From NCBI RefSeq assembly GCF_038630985.1, contig NZ_CP152049.1, forward strand, positions 1,383,501 to 1,447,500: 64,000 nucleotides of DNA, given 5' to 3'. Numbering within the stretch: the first letter of the stretch is position 1; every line of letters starts with the position of its first letter. The notes beneath the pieces are model-generated. The model did not search any database, had not been told where the DNA came from, and saw only the letters and a list, made by a program, of their open reading frames with translations. Position numbers and translations under genes: made by a program. Of this stretch, positions 8,948-17,618 are shown piece after piece. This DNA is from Paenibacillus sp. FSL H8-0548. GTDB taxonomy: Bacteria; Bacillota; Bacilli; Paenibacillales; Paenibacillaceae.

Positions 8948-10444
8948 CTATCGATTATGGTTAGAAAAATATCTGGGCATGGGTTCAGCATCCAAAGGAT
9001 AAACGGGACGACTTACATGATGGTAATCAAAATGACCCAGATTAGCACTGCAGCAGCCTGGCGAATCGATATGAATGACCGCTTTAGCATATGGACCAAA
9101 TGCAGCTTGCCAAGCGATAGCAGATTTGGCGACAATGACTTTATAATCCTCTGGCCATAGTCCGACTGAACGGATATGTCCAAGATCCCAGGGGGCGGTT
9201 CGTTTTTCCGTGAGAATTAGCGTAAGTAATCCACATTCTAGAACGGCCGTACGCCCCATATCGGCAAGTTGCCCGGTCATATAGGATCCAATATGACGAT
9301 AATGGCCGTCTGATAGCAAACGTACTTTGCCGAATACTAACACGGGATCTCCATGCAAGGAGTCTGTTTTACCTCCAACATGAATAGATAGTGTTTGACC
9401 GACACCTTTAAGAAAAATCGTGTGAACCGCTTCGGGATCACAAATGACGACTAGCGCCTTTTGTGGAGGATTAATTAATTGAAGTAAAGTATGAGTACCG
9501 TCCGCAGGTGCGCCTCCGCCCACATTATCCGAGCCTTCTGCTAGAATGACAGGACCTTCGGGCTCCTGCCATGCGGCTATAACAGCATCAGCGGGACGGC
9601 TATAGCTTTGATTGAATGCTTCTTTATTAGCGATCGCCCATTCCTTCAATATAAAGATACATCTGTCCGCTTCTTGGTGAACTTCGTTTGCAGTTACGAC
9701 GAATGCCATTCCTGCGTCTGGAACATCACTATATGGAAAACCGCCTGCAATGGTTATATTAAGGATGGAATCGTGTTGTTCAAGCTTGAATGCTAGTTCC
9801 ATCAGTTCCTGCATTTTACCGGATTCCGTCATCATCCCCTGTGGAACAACGAGCATCCCAGTATGAACATAGCTCTGAATAGGGTGAATTTCACCGCGAA
9901 TTCGACGAACTAACAATTCAAAGGCCTCAAATGAGCGCTCAAAGGCATCAATATGAGGATATGTATCATAACCTACGATCAAATTTGAATAAGCCACCAT
10001 CTCTTTGCTAATATTCGCATGTAGATCTAAGGTCATCGCAATGGGGAGATTTTTCCCAAGCCGTTGCCTTAGACGACGTAGACATTCACCCTCAAAATCC
10101 GCATACTGCTCAGACACCATTGCGCCGTGCATAATGAGAACAAGGCCGTCTGCTTCCGTATCAACAGATTCAACGAGGGACTGAAGCAGAGTTTCGGCAG
10201 TTGCTGCTTGAACAAGACCGCTAGGGGTCGCTGCCGTGTACACGCCAGGAAGCAAGAGCGTATCATGAATGAGTGCTGCTTCGATAATACCTCCCATTGA
10301 CGTTCTGGTTCCCGCATACCGTGAGTTGAAGGCTTGGAGGCCGCTCGTCCACTCACTGATGAAATCATTTACCCTCGTTAATTCCGGAGCGAACGTGTTT
10401 GTTTCATGAAAAATTCCTGCTACAGCAATCTTTAGCTTCTTCAA
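8948..10444 (-). CDS. M81 family metallopeptidase (MlrC-like)
   Basis: Zinc hydrolase of the MlrC/M81 group, 498 residues, the normal two-domain length. Motifs: IAVAGIFHETNTFAP at the N-terminus, LIMHGAMV, MTLDLHANIS, VGYDTYPHID and a Gly-rich EGSDNVGGGAPADGTH segment that begins the second half. MlrC itself opens linearised microcystin peptides; most relatives have no known substrate. I chose the TTG at 10444 because GGAGGG lies 7 bases before it and the SMP-30 gene stops 2 bases upstream; two earlier in-frame ATGs would overlap that gene and have poorer sites. Its operon neighbours suggest cleavage of an amide or cyclic small molecule. Confidence 0.88.
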   Translation of the reverse strand: MKKLKIAVAGIFHETNTFAPELTRVNDFISEWTSGLQAFNSRYAGTRTSMGGIIEAALIHDTLLLPGVYTAATPSGLVQAATAETLLQSLVESVDTEADGLVLIMHGAMVSEQYADFEGECLRRLRQRLGKNLPIAMTLDLHANISKEMVAYSNLIVGYDTYPHIDAFERSFEAFELLVRRIRGEIHPIQSYVHTGMLVVPQGMMTESGKMQELMELAFKLEQHDSILNITIAGGFPYSDVPDAGMAFVVTANEVHQEADRCIFILKEWAIANKEAFNQSYSRPADAVIAAWQEPEGPVILAEGSDNVGGGAPADGTHTLLQLINPPQKALVVICDPEAVHTIFLKGVGQTLSIHVGGKTDSLHGDPVLVFGKVRLLSDGHYRHIGSYMTGQLADMGRTAVLECGLLTLILTEKRTAPWDLGHIRSVGLWPEDYKVIVAKSAIAWQAAFGPYAKAVIHIDSPGCCSANLGHFDYHHVSRPVYPLDAEPMPRYFSNHNR

Positions 10445-10446
10445 CT

Positions 10447-11277
10447 CTAGTCCCTCCATATTCCCCAGCATCTGCCGGGTGTGTTGACAAGAAAGCTTTG
10501 GATATTTCCTTGATCCGATACGGTTACGTAAGCCCTACGACCATCAGGGCCTCCGAAGCATATATTGGTGCAGTCTGTCCCATGCAGCGGAATTTCTAGC
10601 AGCACGATTCCCTCTGGTGATATTTTGGCGATCGTTCCTTTACCGAAACGTGTGACATAGAGATTGCCATCCATATCGCAACGCATGCCATCTAAGGAAT
10701 AATCCTCAAACTCGATCAATAATCGCTTATTGCTTATTTCCTTAGCAGCATTCAAATCATATGCCCATATTTTGCGTTGTAATGATTCATTCACATAGAG
10801 AATATCATCATGAGGACTCACTTCCACGCCGTTCGTCGTCCCCATATTAGACTCCATCTTCGTGATTTTACCAGTGGGATCTATCATCCATAAGTCACCG
10901 TTTCCTTCATCCCAATTCGGATCGCTGGCGAACAGATAGCCGTCTCGCGTTATTGCAATATCATTGGGTTGGTTCATCTGGGGCTCATGAGCGAAGATCG
11001 ATATTTTTTTGCTTCCTGCTGGAACTTGATATATATTGTGATTAACGTAGTCCGCTATAAACATATCACCGGCTCTATTAAACCTTATACCATTGCCAAC
11101 GCTTCCGTTTGGCAGCTCCAGCCATATCTCACCGCTACCGTCAGGGGAGACCTTTCCAATCGTTCCTTGCTTTCCATAATTTACAGCGTATACATATCCC
11201 TCATGATCGCATGCTGGGCCCTCAATTCCACCTGTGAAGACTCCGTTTGTTGTCAATTTCTCACACACATACCTCAT
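10447..11277 (-). CDS. SMP-30/gluconolactonase/LRE-family beta-propeller
   Basis: Six-bladed propeller, 276 residues, probably a metal-dependent lactonase. The three expected ligands are in place: Glu in GGIEGPACD, Asn in GTTNGVEVSPHDD and Asp in DGMRCDMDGNLYV. Repeated blade motifs (DGSGEIW, GDMFIADYVNHNIY, GDLWMIDPTGKI) are obvious. The ATG used has AGGAGG 9 bases upstream; two other in-frame ATGs lie 2 and 11 codons earlier. It is the first gene of the leftward operon. Together with the divergent SDR this gives a possible dehydrogenase and lactonase pair, as in sugar acid catabolism. Confidence 0.87.
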   Translation of the reverse strand: MRYVCEKLTTNGVFTGGIEGPACDHEGYVYAVNYGKQGTIGKVSPDGSGEIWLELPNGSVGNGIRFNRAGDMFIADYVNHNIYQVPAGSKKISIFAHEPQMNQPNDIAITRDGYLFASDPNWDEGNGDLWMIDPTGKITKMESNMGTTNGVEVSPHDDILYVNESLQRKIWAYDLNAAKEISNKRLLIEFEDYSLDGMRCDMDGNLYVTRFGKGTIAKISPEGIVLLEIPLHGTDCTNICFGGPDGRRAYVTVSDQGNIQSFLVNTPGRCWGIWRD

Positions 11278-11402
11278 AGGCATATCCCTCCTTTTGTTCA
11301 CAATAATCATAAGTTCTGTAGGTGATGCACAATGTAATAATCCTAATTGTTGATAGTTATATTTCTGAGTATATACGATATTAATTCATAAATACAAACT
11401 AT

Positions 11403-11418
11403 TTTCGTGTATATAAAT
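11403..11418. promoter_or_regulatory. Candidate IclR operator in the divergent intergenic region
   Basis: TTTCGTGTATATAAAT here closely resembles the reverse complement (TTTCATGTATATGAAA) of the palindrome in front of the iclR-like gene at 16460-16477. It lies between the two divergent operons of the catabolic cluster, where one bound dimer could control both. Function inferred. Confidence 0.45.
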
Positions 11419-11483
11419 TTTCGTTGACAGGATTAGGGGCAAGTTTTATGATGGAAATAAGATGCAATTAAAGGAGACTCGCG

Positions 11484-12242
11484 ATGAATCATTTGCAGTT
11501 ACAAGATAAAGTGATATGCATTACTGGCGCTTTAGGTACAGCTGGCAGTGCAGCGATAAAGCTCTTTCTAGATAGAGGGGCGAAGGTGGCAGCCTGCGAC
11601 TTAAATCATTATGAACAGTTCGAAGATATGAAAGCTTTGCAGGACATGTACGAAAAAGAGCGTCTGCTTTACATTCAAGCGGATGTTACGAACGAACAAC
11701 GGGTGTCTGAGTTATTTGCTGAGATTAAAGCTAACTTTGGTCAGTTGGACGGGCTATATCATAATGTTTATGTTAATCATTATAAGCGAATCGCAGATCA
11801 GTCCTTGGCCAGCTGGGAAGCTACAATGAATGGCACCTTAACTTCTACCTTTCTTGTTTGTAAGTACGCAGCAGAGTTAATGGCTCAGTCTGGTGGAGGC
11901 TCCATTGTAAACACATCCTCGATTCTTGGATCTACAGCTTTAGAGGGAAATGCCGGTTACGGAGCTGCGAAAGCGGGGATAGAGCAATTTACAAGAGTGC
12001 TAGCCTTGGAGTATGCAGAGAAGGGTATTCGTGCAAATACGATTGTTCCAGGGGATTTCAGATCAGAGCTTGATTGGAACACGTCTTCCGAGGAATTTAA
12101 GGAGAAAATGAAAAGTGACAGCATGATTGGAAGAAGCGGAAAACCGAATGAAATTAATGAGGTTGCTGCTTTTCTGCTTTCGGATGCGGCGTCCTATGTG
12201 ACAAGTTCTGCTTATGGAATCACTGGGGGGCTGAGGCTATGA
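11484..12242 (+). CDS. SDR family NAD(P)-dependent oxidoreductase
   Basis: Classical short-chain dehydrogenase, 252 residues. The nucleotide loop is TGALGTAGSA near the N-terminus, CDLN follows the second strand (an Asp there favours NAD), the catalytic Ser is in NTSSILGS and the Tyr-Lys pair is in YGAAK. The usual VNNAG-type segment is changed to YHNVYVNH, an unusual sequence for this motif. It is the first gene of the rightward operon, with AAAGGAG before the ATG. Its stop overlaps the creatininase start by 4 bases, so the two are translationally coupled. It probably oxidises a hydroxyl of the cluster substrate. Confidence 0.9.
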   Translation: MNHLQLQDKVICITGALGTAGSAAIKLFLDRGAKVAACDLNHYEQFEDMKALQDMYEKERLLYIQADVTNEQRVSELFAEIKANFGQLDGLYHNVYVNHYKRIADQSLASWEATMNGTLTSTFLVCKYAAELMAQSGGGSIVNTSSILGSTALEGNAGYGAAKAGIEQFTRVLALEYAEKGIRANTIVPGDFRSELDWNTSSEEFKEKMKSDSMIGRSGKPNEINEVAAFLLSDAASYVTSSAYGITGGLRL

Positions 12243-13015
12243 CACAGTTGTTCATGCATGAGATGACTAGGGAAGAGATTAACGAGAAGGCGAGAGCAGG
12301 TTATGCCATTGTTATTCCTTTAGCGGCTACGGAACAGCACGGACCGCAGCTTCCTGTATATACGGACAGTTTGATTTGCGAATATATTGCTTCAGAATCC
12401 ATTAGGCAAGCTTCAGCGGAGGTTTCGATTTTAATGGCTCCGATTGTGACAATTGGCTGTTCTGAGCATCATTTGACGTTTGGAGGAACGATTTCATTTA
12501 AATCTTCCACCTATTTGCAAATGCTGCGTGATATCGGGGAAAGTCTGATCACAGATGGTTTTCGGAAAATAATATTTCTGAATGCCCATGGCGGAAACCA
12601 CTCCATGATGATTCAAACCGCAAATGATTTGGCAGTCTATCATCCCGTTTGGACTGCAGCTGCCTCCTATTGGAATGTGGCTAATCAAGAGTTAGCCGCT
12701 TTAAATGCATCTGAAATGGGGATGGTTCCCGGCCATGCCGGCGGTTTTGAAACCGCTGTTATTATGGCCTTGAGACCAGATTTAGTACGTAATGAGCCTG
12801 CTGTGTCACAGCATTTGGCAAGAGAATGGATTAACTCGGGGCCTCCCGGTACATTTATTGGCAAGCATAAGGAGCTGACAGGCCATCAGGGATATACGGA
12901 TGCAGCAGATCGGGCTACAGCCGCTAAGGGTCAGCAGTACCTTGATGCCATTGTAAATAGCGTAGCCAATTGGTTGATTGATACCGTTAGAGCCATGAAG
13001 GCAGGAGGGGAATAA
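12239..13015 (+). CDS. Creatininase family protein
   Basis: Metal-dependent amidohydrolase of the creatininase fold, 258 residues. The binuclear metal site is intact: E-x-H and Asp in ATEQHGPQLPVYTDS, His in FLNAHGGNHS and Glu in GHAGGFETAVI. Known members open the creatinine ring, hydrolyse formamides in riboflavin/F420 biosynthesis, or process cyclic lactams. Here it is coupled to the SDR by an ATGA overlap and shares the cluster with an M81 hydrolase, so two different ring- or amide-opening enzymes act in one pathway. The substrate is not known. Confidence 0.9.
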   Translation: MTQLFMHEMTREEINEKARAGYAIVIPLAATEQHGPQLPVYTDSLICEYIASESIRQASAEVSILMAPIVTIGCSEHHLTFGGTISFKSSTYLQMLRDIGESLITDGFRKIIFLNAHGGNHSMMIQTANDLAVYHPVWTAAASYWNVANQELAALNASEMGMVPGHAGGFETAVIMALRPDLVRNEPAVSQHLAREWINSGPPGTFIGKHKELTGHQGYTDAADRATAAKGQQYLDAIVNSVANWLIDTVRAMKAGGE

Positions 13016-13034
13016 GCTGTTTAAGAGAAATCCT

Positions 13035-14132
13035 ATGCCGAAAGGAAACGCCAAACGGGTAGTTGCTATCGTGACGGAATATCGTTTCAATTCCCATGCT
13101 GATGTGATCCTCGGCAGATTGCTAGGTGATATGAATTATAGCCCTTCTATAGAAGTTGTTTCTATTTATACCGATCAAGTACCGGAAAATGATATGAGCA
13201 GAACAGAAGCTATGCGATGCGGCATACCTATATATTCTACGATCGAGGAAGCTATTGAGACAGCTTACGCAGAGGGTGGACTGGATGGTGTTATCATCAT
13301 CGCAGAGCATGGAGATTATCTGAAGGACGAGCAGGGTCGAATTCATTATCCGCGTCGCCGAATGTTGGAGGCTGTATTACGTGCATTGGACAAGCTTGAG
13401 ATACAAGTGCCTATATTCTCGGATAAGCACTTCTCTTACCAGATCGAGGACACAGTATGGGTCTATCAACAAGTGAAGAATAGGGGAATCCCATTTATGG
13501 CAGGTTCTTCGATTCCCCATACCCCACATATTCCAGCAATTGAGCTTAAGCAATTACAAGCCTCCAACGAGTGGCTCGTGCTCAGTTTCTCGACATTAGT
13601 CGAAGCCTATGGCTATCATGCTCTAGAAGTATTGCAATCCGTGGCGGAGCACCGTGCAGGAGGAGAAACTGGAATTGCCTCAATTAGCACGCTTGAGGGA
13701 GCTGCCGTTTGGGAGGCTATGGCTCGCGGGGAATGGCCGGAGGATTTGTTGATTAACTGTTTAAAGCAAGCAAACGGGGCAGCATTTAAGCATCCTTCTG
13801 AGCTAAATGAGCCTACATTTCTAATTACCGTTGAATATTTAGATGGCACTAAGGGTTATGTGTTTCAGCAAGAGAAGCTGACTGATTTTTGGAGCTTTTC
13901 TGTCCGTAATAAGCAGGGAGTATTCACGGCTAAATGTGATAGTAATGACGAACGGCCGTTTAAGCATTTTGATCGATTAACACAATTAATTGAGCAATTC
14001 ATAATCACTGGAGAAGAGCAGTTTCCGATTGAACGCGTTTTTTTGTCATCCGGCATGATTAATTATGCTGTTGAATCCTTGTTTCAGGGACGAAGGCTGC
14101 AAACGCCAGAGCTCCATATACATTATTCATAA
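13035..14132 (+). CDS. Conserved protein of unknown function, Rossmann-like N-terminus
   Basis: I do not recognise this 365-residue protein. It opens with an alternating strand/helix pattern (RVVAIVTEYRFNSHADVILGRL, then a GLDGVIIIAEHGDY strand-loop) reminiscent of the NAD-binding half of Gfo/Idh-type dehydrogenases, but no clear GxGxxG is present. Notable polar segments are YPRRRMLE, FSDKHFSYQ and AGSSIPHTPHIP. There is no signal peptide. The annotated ATG has no good ribosome site; a CTG at 13017, in frame, sits 6 bases behind AGGAGGGG and may be the true start, adding 6 residues. Its place between the creatininase and the propeller protein suggests an enzyme or scaffold of the same pathway. 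Confidence 0.7.
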   Translation: MPKGNAKRVVAIVTEYRFNSHADVILGRLLGDMNYSPSIEVVSIYTDQVPENDMSRTEAMRCGIPIYSTIEEAIETAYAEGGLDGVIIIAEHGDYLKDEQGRIHYPRRRMLEAVLRALDKLEIQVPIFSDKHFSYQIEDTVWVYQQVKNRGIPFMAGSSIPHTPHIPAIELKQLQASNEWLVLSFSTLVEAYGYHALEVLQSVAEHRAGGETGIASISTLEGAAVWEAMARGEWPEDLLINCLKQANGAAFKHPSELNEPTFLITVEYLDGTKGYVFQQEKLTDFWSFSVRNKQGVFTAKCDSNDERPFKHFDRLTQLIEQFIITGEEQFPIERVFLSSGMINYAVESLFQGRRLQTPELHIHYS

Positions 14133-14155
14133 ATGTTGAAGAAGGGGGTTTATAT

Positions 14156-16399
14156 ATGAAACCCAATTTACTCGCCGAGATACAACGAGAGCATGTCCGA
14201 TTTACGCAGCTTCCTAATGAAAAGGGCCATGATTCCGTCTGGGACTTTGTTCGGTCTCCAGATGGGCGATTTTATATTAGTATTTGTGGTGAGACTGTAA
14301 TGCCTTTATCGGCTCTATTATATGAGTATTATCCTGAAACGGGGGATGTAAGGCTTATTGTTGATGTGGAGAAGGCATGGATTGTGAATTCTGAGCAGAT
14401 GCCGCCAAGTAAAATTCATACGAGCATCGATTTTCTGCCAGATGGTAAGCTAATTATGGCTACACATAATACTTCACCTGCTCCTAGCCACAAAAAATGG
14501 CTATACGAACAGCATTATGAACATACATGGGAAGGTTATCAGGGCTCGATCGTTATGATTGTAGATCCAGATACGAACGAAGTGACGATCAAAGGAATCC
14601 CTGTTCCGAGAGAGAGCATATATGGCGGGATATTAGGCGACGATCCCAAATATTATTATTTTTTGGGTTATATGAGGGGACATTTCTATCGATTGAACCT
14701 GGAAACCAATGAAGTCAGAGATTATGGGAAAATATCTGAATTCGCTTCATGCAGACTAATTAAGGATAATAAGGGGCGTATTTATGGCTCTTCCTATACA
14801 GGTGAGATTTGGCGTTATGAGCCTGACAAGGATGAAGTTAAAGATCTAAAGGTATGCTTTATTTCTCCGCATGGAACGAAGCAGCGCAGAGCGCTTATAT
14901 TTGCCTTGCATTCCCCAAGAGGCACCTTGTTTTTGTGCAACAATACAGATGGAGAAATGATCGAGCTTCATCCAGAAACGCTTGAAGTCACTAGACATGG
15001 CTTTATTCACCTTCGTCCAGAGCATCCACGCAACCCGATGTTAGCGGCGTCTATTGGAGGACTTGCAGCAGACGAGAATTTCGTACTGTATTATGGACTG
15101 GAAAGCTATCATGGTACGGAGACTATGCGCTTAATGAAATGGGATATTCTAAATGGCGGAGAACCTGAAAACCTGGGTTTAATATCTCCTGAAGGTAAGG
15201 TCTCGCGATATATATGCGAGATGGTGTTTGACGACCATGGCATTCTTCATATGGTTGATGTATGTGGGGAGTATTCACCCTATTTGTTAGCGGTTGATGT
15301 GAAGAAGCTCAAATCGCCGGGAGACGATGCGCGCGCAGCGATAATTGAATCCTACATTCCACCGGAATTTCATATGAATAACGACAGCGCCTACTTTATG
15401 CATATTAAAGCCGAGAAGACACGGACATTGCCATTGCACCGTACGATGGAATGGAAGAACTCCTCCTTAAAGTATGTGAGTGCAGCGAAAGATCGGCTGT
15501 ATGGTCTTAGCGGCAAGGAACAAATGTATGTAATAGAATCGGATTATAGGAATGAGGTCCCCACTCACATGGACATCATTTATAACGAGGGGTATCCTGT
15601 TTCATGCGTCGATTGGGAAACACATGTTGCTGTATTGACTTCGGATAACAAAATAGTAAGAGTTAATTTACAAGAGCGCAGTATTATTCAATTGATATCG
15701 ATACCTGAAGGAATAAATCCAGCCAAAATTTTATGTGCTATGGATACGGACAAGCTGTTAATCAGTGATGTTGATGGTCAGATTTATAGGGTCCAAGGCC
15801 AGGATAATGAAATTACTGCCATAGATTCATTAATCCTTTCATCACCAGAATCGCATGTTATCTGTTTGGACACTTCTCGAATATTACTCTCTGGCAAGCA
15901 TGATCAAATCATTCAGTATGATCTAGCGAAAGGCAGCCTGAACATTTTGGATATTAAATCATCCTTTATTAAGGGGAGAGCATTCGCCGCTGCGATTACA
16001 GGTGGAATAGTTCTGGATAATGGCTCTATTGTGGCGGGTACTAGCGATGGCATGTTATTCCGTATTACTCCGGACCTTAAAACTGTAACGTCGTATGGTC
16101 GTTTATATTCTACTGGCATGCTTAGAGAGTTTGTTAACCTCGGGCCCAATTCCATGATGGGTGTATATGGCGGAATTCAGGATGCAGGTCATGTTTTTTC
16201 CTTCTCAGAAGAGCAGGGCCTCCTTGATCTCGGTAGACCAAGGGTTATTAAGGATAATGCGGAACAATTAGAGCTGGATACGGAATGGGCGAATATCCAT
16301 TATATTTCTACGATTGCCTATAATCCTGAATCTGATTATCTTTGTGTCGCATCGGGTGAAGAATACGGCTGTGTCATACGTTATAAGGGAGTCGTGTAA
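14156..16399 (+). CDS. Large beta-propeller-like protein of unknown function
   Basis: A 747-residue cytoplasmic-looking protein (no signal peptide) made of repeated short beta segments with turns such as SPDGRFYIS, LPDGKLIMA, DDHGILHMVDV, DNGSIVAGTSDGMLFRI and NKGRIYGSSYTGEIWRYEP. The pattern indicates two seven-bladed-type propellers, roughly residues 20-390 and 420-740, joined by a linker containing HMNNDSAYFMHIKAEK. I can name no family with certainty; SMP-30-like or WD-like folds are the nearest comparison. It follows the unknown 365-residue gene by 23 bases with a GGGGG site, so it is the fourth gene of the rightward operon. Confidence 0.65.
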   Translation: MKPNLLAEIQREHVRFTQLPNEKGHDSVWDFVRSPDGRFYISICGETVMPLSALLYEYYPETGDVRLIVDVEKAWIVNSEQMPPSKIHTSIDFLPDGKLIMATHNTSPAPSHKKWLYEQHYEHTWEGYQGSIVMIVDPDTNEVTIKGIPVPRESIYGGILGDDPKYYYFLGYMRGHFYRLNLETNEVRDYGKISEFASCRLIKDNKGRIYGSSYTGEIWRYEPDKDEVKDLKVCFISPHGTKQRRALIFALHSPRGTLFLCNNTDGEMIELHPETLEVTRHGFIHLRPEHPRNPMLAASIGGLAADENFVLYYGLESYHGTETMRLMKWDILNGGEPENLGLISPEGKVSRYICEMVFDDHGILHMVDVCGEYSPYLLAVDVKKLKSPGDDARAAIIESYIPPEFHMNNDSAYFMHIKAEKTRTLPLHRTMEWKNSSLKYVSAAKDRLYGLSGKEQMYVIESDYRNEVPTHMDIIYNEGYPVSCVDWETHVAVLTSDNKIVRVNLQERSIIQLISIPEGINPAKILCAMDTDKLLISDVDGQIYRVQGQDNEITAIDSLILSSPESHVICLDTSRILLSGKHDQIIQYDLAKGSLNILDIKSSFIKGRAFAAAITGGIVLDNGSIVAGTSDGMLFRITPDLKTVTSYGRLYSTGMLREFVNLGPNSMMGVYGGIQDAGHVFSFSEEQGLLDLGRPRVIKDNAEQLELDTEWANIHYISTIAYNPESDYLCVASGEEYGCVIRYKGVV

Positions 16400-16459
16400 T
16401 ACGACAATATTGGGATTATATTCTAGCTATCGACAGATCCAAGAAGGTCGTGTAGAATA

Positions 16460-16477
16460 ATTTCATATACATGAAAT
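16460..16477. promoter_or_regulatory. Palindromic operator candidate of the IclR-type regulator
   Basis: ATTTCAT-ATAC-ATGAAAT is a perfect inverted repeat lying 20 bases before the regulator start, where autoregulation would be expected. Related sequences occur before the SDR/SMP-30 pair and before the sugar-binding protein gene. Recognition by this regulator is inferred. Confidence 0.55.
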
Positions 16478-16498
16478 ATTTTCTTGGAAGGAGATAGA

Positions 16499-17266
16499 AT
16501 GATGGAAGCACCAGCGGTGAAAGTTAAATCTGCAGATCGGGTGTTGGATATATTGGAGCTTTTTATCGGTAAGCAAAGCTCATATAGCTTAACAGACATA
16601 TCCAAAATATTAAGCATGCCTCCGAGCAGCACACATCAAATATTGCAGAACATGTTAGCAAGAGGATATTTGGAGATGGATGAAACCGGCAAACAGTTTT
16701 GCTTGGGATATAAGCTATTTGAGATTCGAGCGGAATATACCAAAAACACGGATATGAAGAGAGAATTTTATCGAATGGCGGATAAGGTCTCTTCTGAATT
16801 GAATGAAGTTGTGTTTTTAGCTATTCGAAGTGCTGACAAAGTGCTCTATATTGCGGAGAAACAGTCGTCGCAAGCACTTCGGCTTACAGCAAATCTAGGC
16901 TCTGTATTGCCCCTTTACGCTTCGGCATCGGGCAAAATTTTTCTGTCCGACTTATCAGATGAAGAAATTGATGACATTTATCCTCAGGAGCAATTGGAAA
17001 TGCTAACAGAGCATACGATTCCAACTCGTACCCTATTGAAGCAACAACTAGCTGATACAAGAGTGGATCATGTTGCCTACAACTGGGGAGAGTCGGTAGA
17101 GGGCCTTCGCTGCATGGCAGGAGCGATTCGCAATACTCAAGGACAAGCTGTTGCATCTGTGAGTATATCGATCCCTGAAATACGTCTGACGGACGAGAAG
17201 TGGGCGCAGACACTCATATGGATTAAGAAGTCTTGTGAGGAAATAAGCAACAGAGTTTTCTGGTAA
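16499..17266 (+). CDS. IclR-family transcriptional regulator
   Basis: A 255-residue regulator: N-terminal winged helix (ADRVLDILELF, then YSLTDISKILSMPPSSTHQILQ) and a C-terminal ligand domain with ASASGKIFLSD, AYNWGESVEGLRCMAGAI and VASVSISIPE, all typical IclR signatures. GGAAGGAG precedes two adjacent ATGs (16499, 16502); an upstream in-frame TTG overlaps that site and is rejected. It lies between the catabolic operons and the sugar transporter operon, so it is the best candidate for their common regulator, sensing a small acid from the pathway. Confidence 0.92.
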   Translation: MMEAPAVKVKSADRVLDILELFIGKQSSYSLTDISKILSMPPSSTHQILQNMLARGYLEMDETGKQFCLGYKLFEIRAEYTKNTDMKREFYRMADKVSSELNEVVFLAIRSADKVLYIAEKQSSQALRLTANLGSVLPLYASASGKIFLSDLSDEEIDDIYPQEQLEMLTEHTIPTRTLLKQQLADTRVDHVAYNWGESVEGLRCMAGAIRNTQGQAVASVSISIPEIRLTDEKWAQTLIWIKKSCEEISNRVFW

Positions 17267-17289
17267 TGACCAAGAATACATTATAAATA

Positions 17290-17389
17290 AAAGGCCGTAA
17301 AATTCCTTGAAGTTAATCATTTTCTGAAGAGATTTCGATCTCTGCTTAGTGAAATGAAAGTAACCTTGATGGAAGGAGCGGCCTATTTA
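17290..17389. other. Long imperfect hairpin in a 352-base intergenic region
   Basis: AGGCCG (from 17292) pairs with CGGCCT (to 17384); between them further blocks pair (CCTT with AAGG, TCATTT with GAAATGA) down to a perfect AGAGAT-TTCG-ATCTCT tip at 17328-17343. It may be the terminator of the iclR-like gene, a small structured RNA, or a decayed mobile element; there is no clear T-run. Confidence 0.45.
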
Positions 17390-17485
17390 AGTATAGGTGA
17401 CCTCCGTTTAACCCCCCAAAAAATCCTCGAATTCCGCTAAAATCCTCTTTATACAAAAAACAATAATTCATGCTTGTGAATAATA

Positions 17486-17534
17486 TTTATATACATAAAA
17501 AAATGTTGACAGTATAACTTGCCATAATTTACAA
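17486..17534 (+). promoter_or_regulatory. Promoter of the sugar ABC operon with IclR-like box
   Basis: TTGACA (17506-17511) and TTACAA (17529-17534) are spaced 17 bases apart, a plausible housekeeping promoter. Just upstream, TTTAT-ATAC-ATAAA (17486-17499) is a perfect inverted repeat with the same ATAC centre as the palindrome before the iclR-like gene. Regulation by that protein is inferred. Confidence 0.5.
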
Positions 17535-17618
17535 TGAGCGTAGCGAAAGAGGACAAGTTATTAAACTCTATCGTCAAGAACGTGATTATAAACTGAAGAG
17601 GCACAGGGGGGATCTTGA

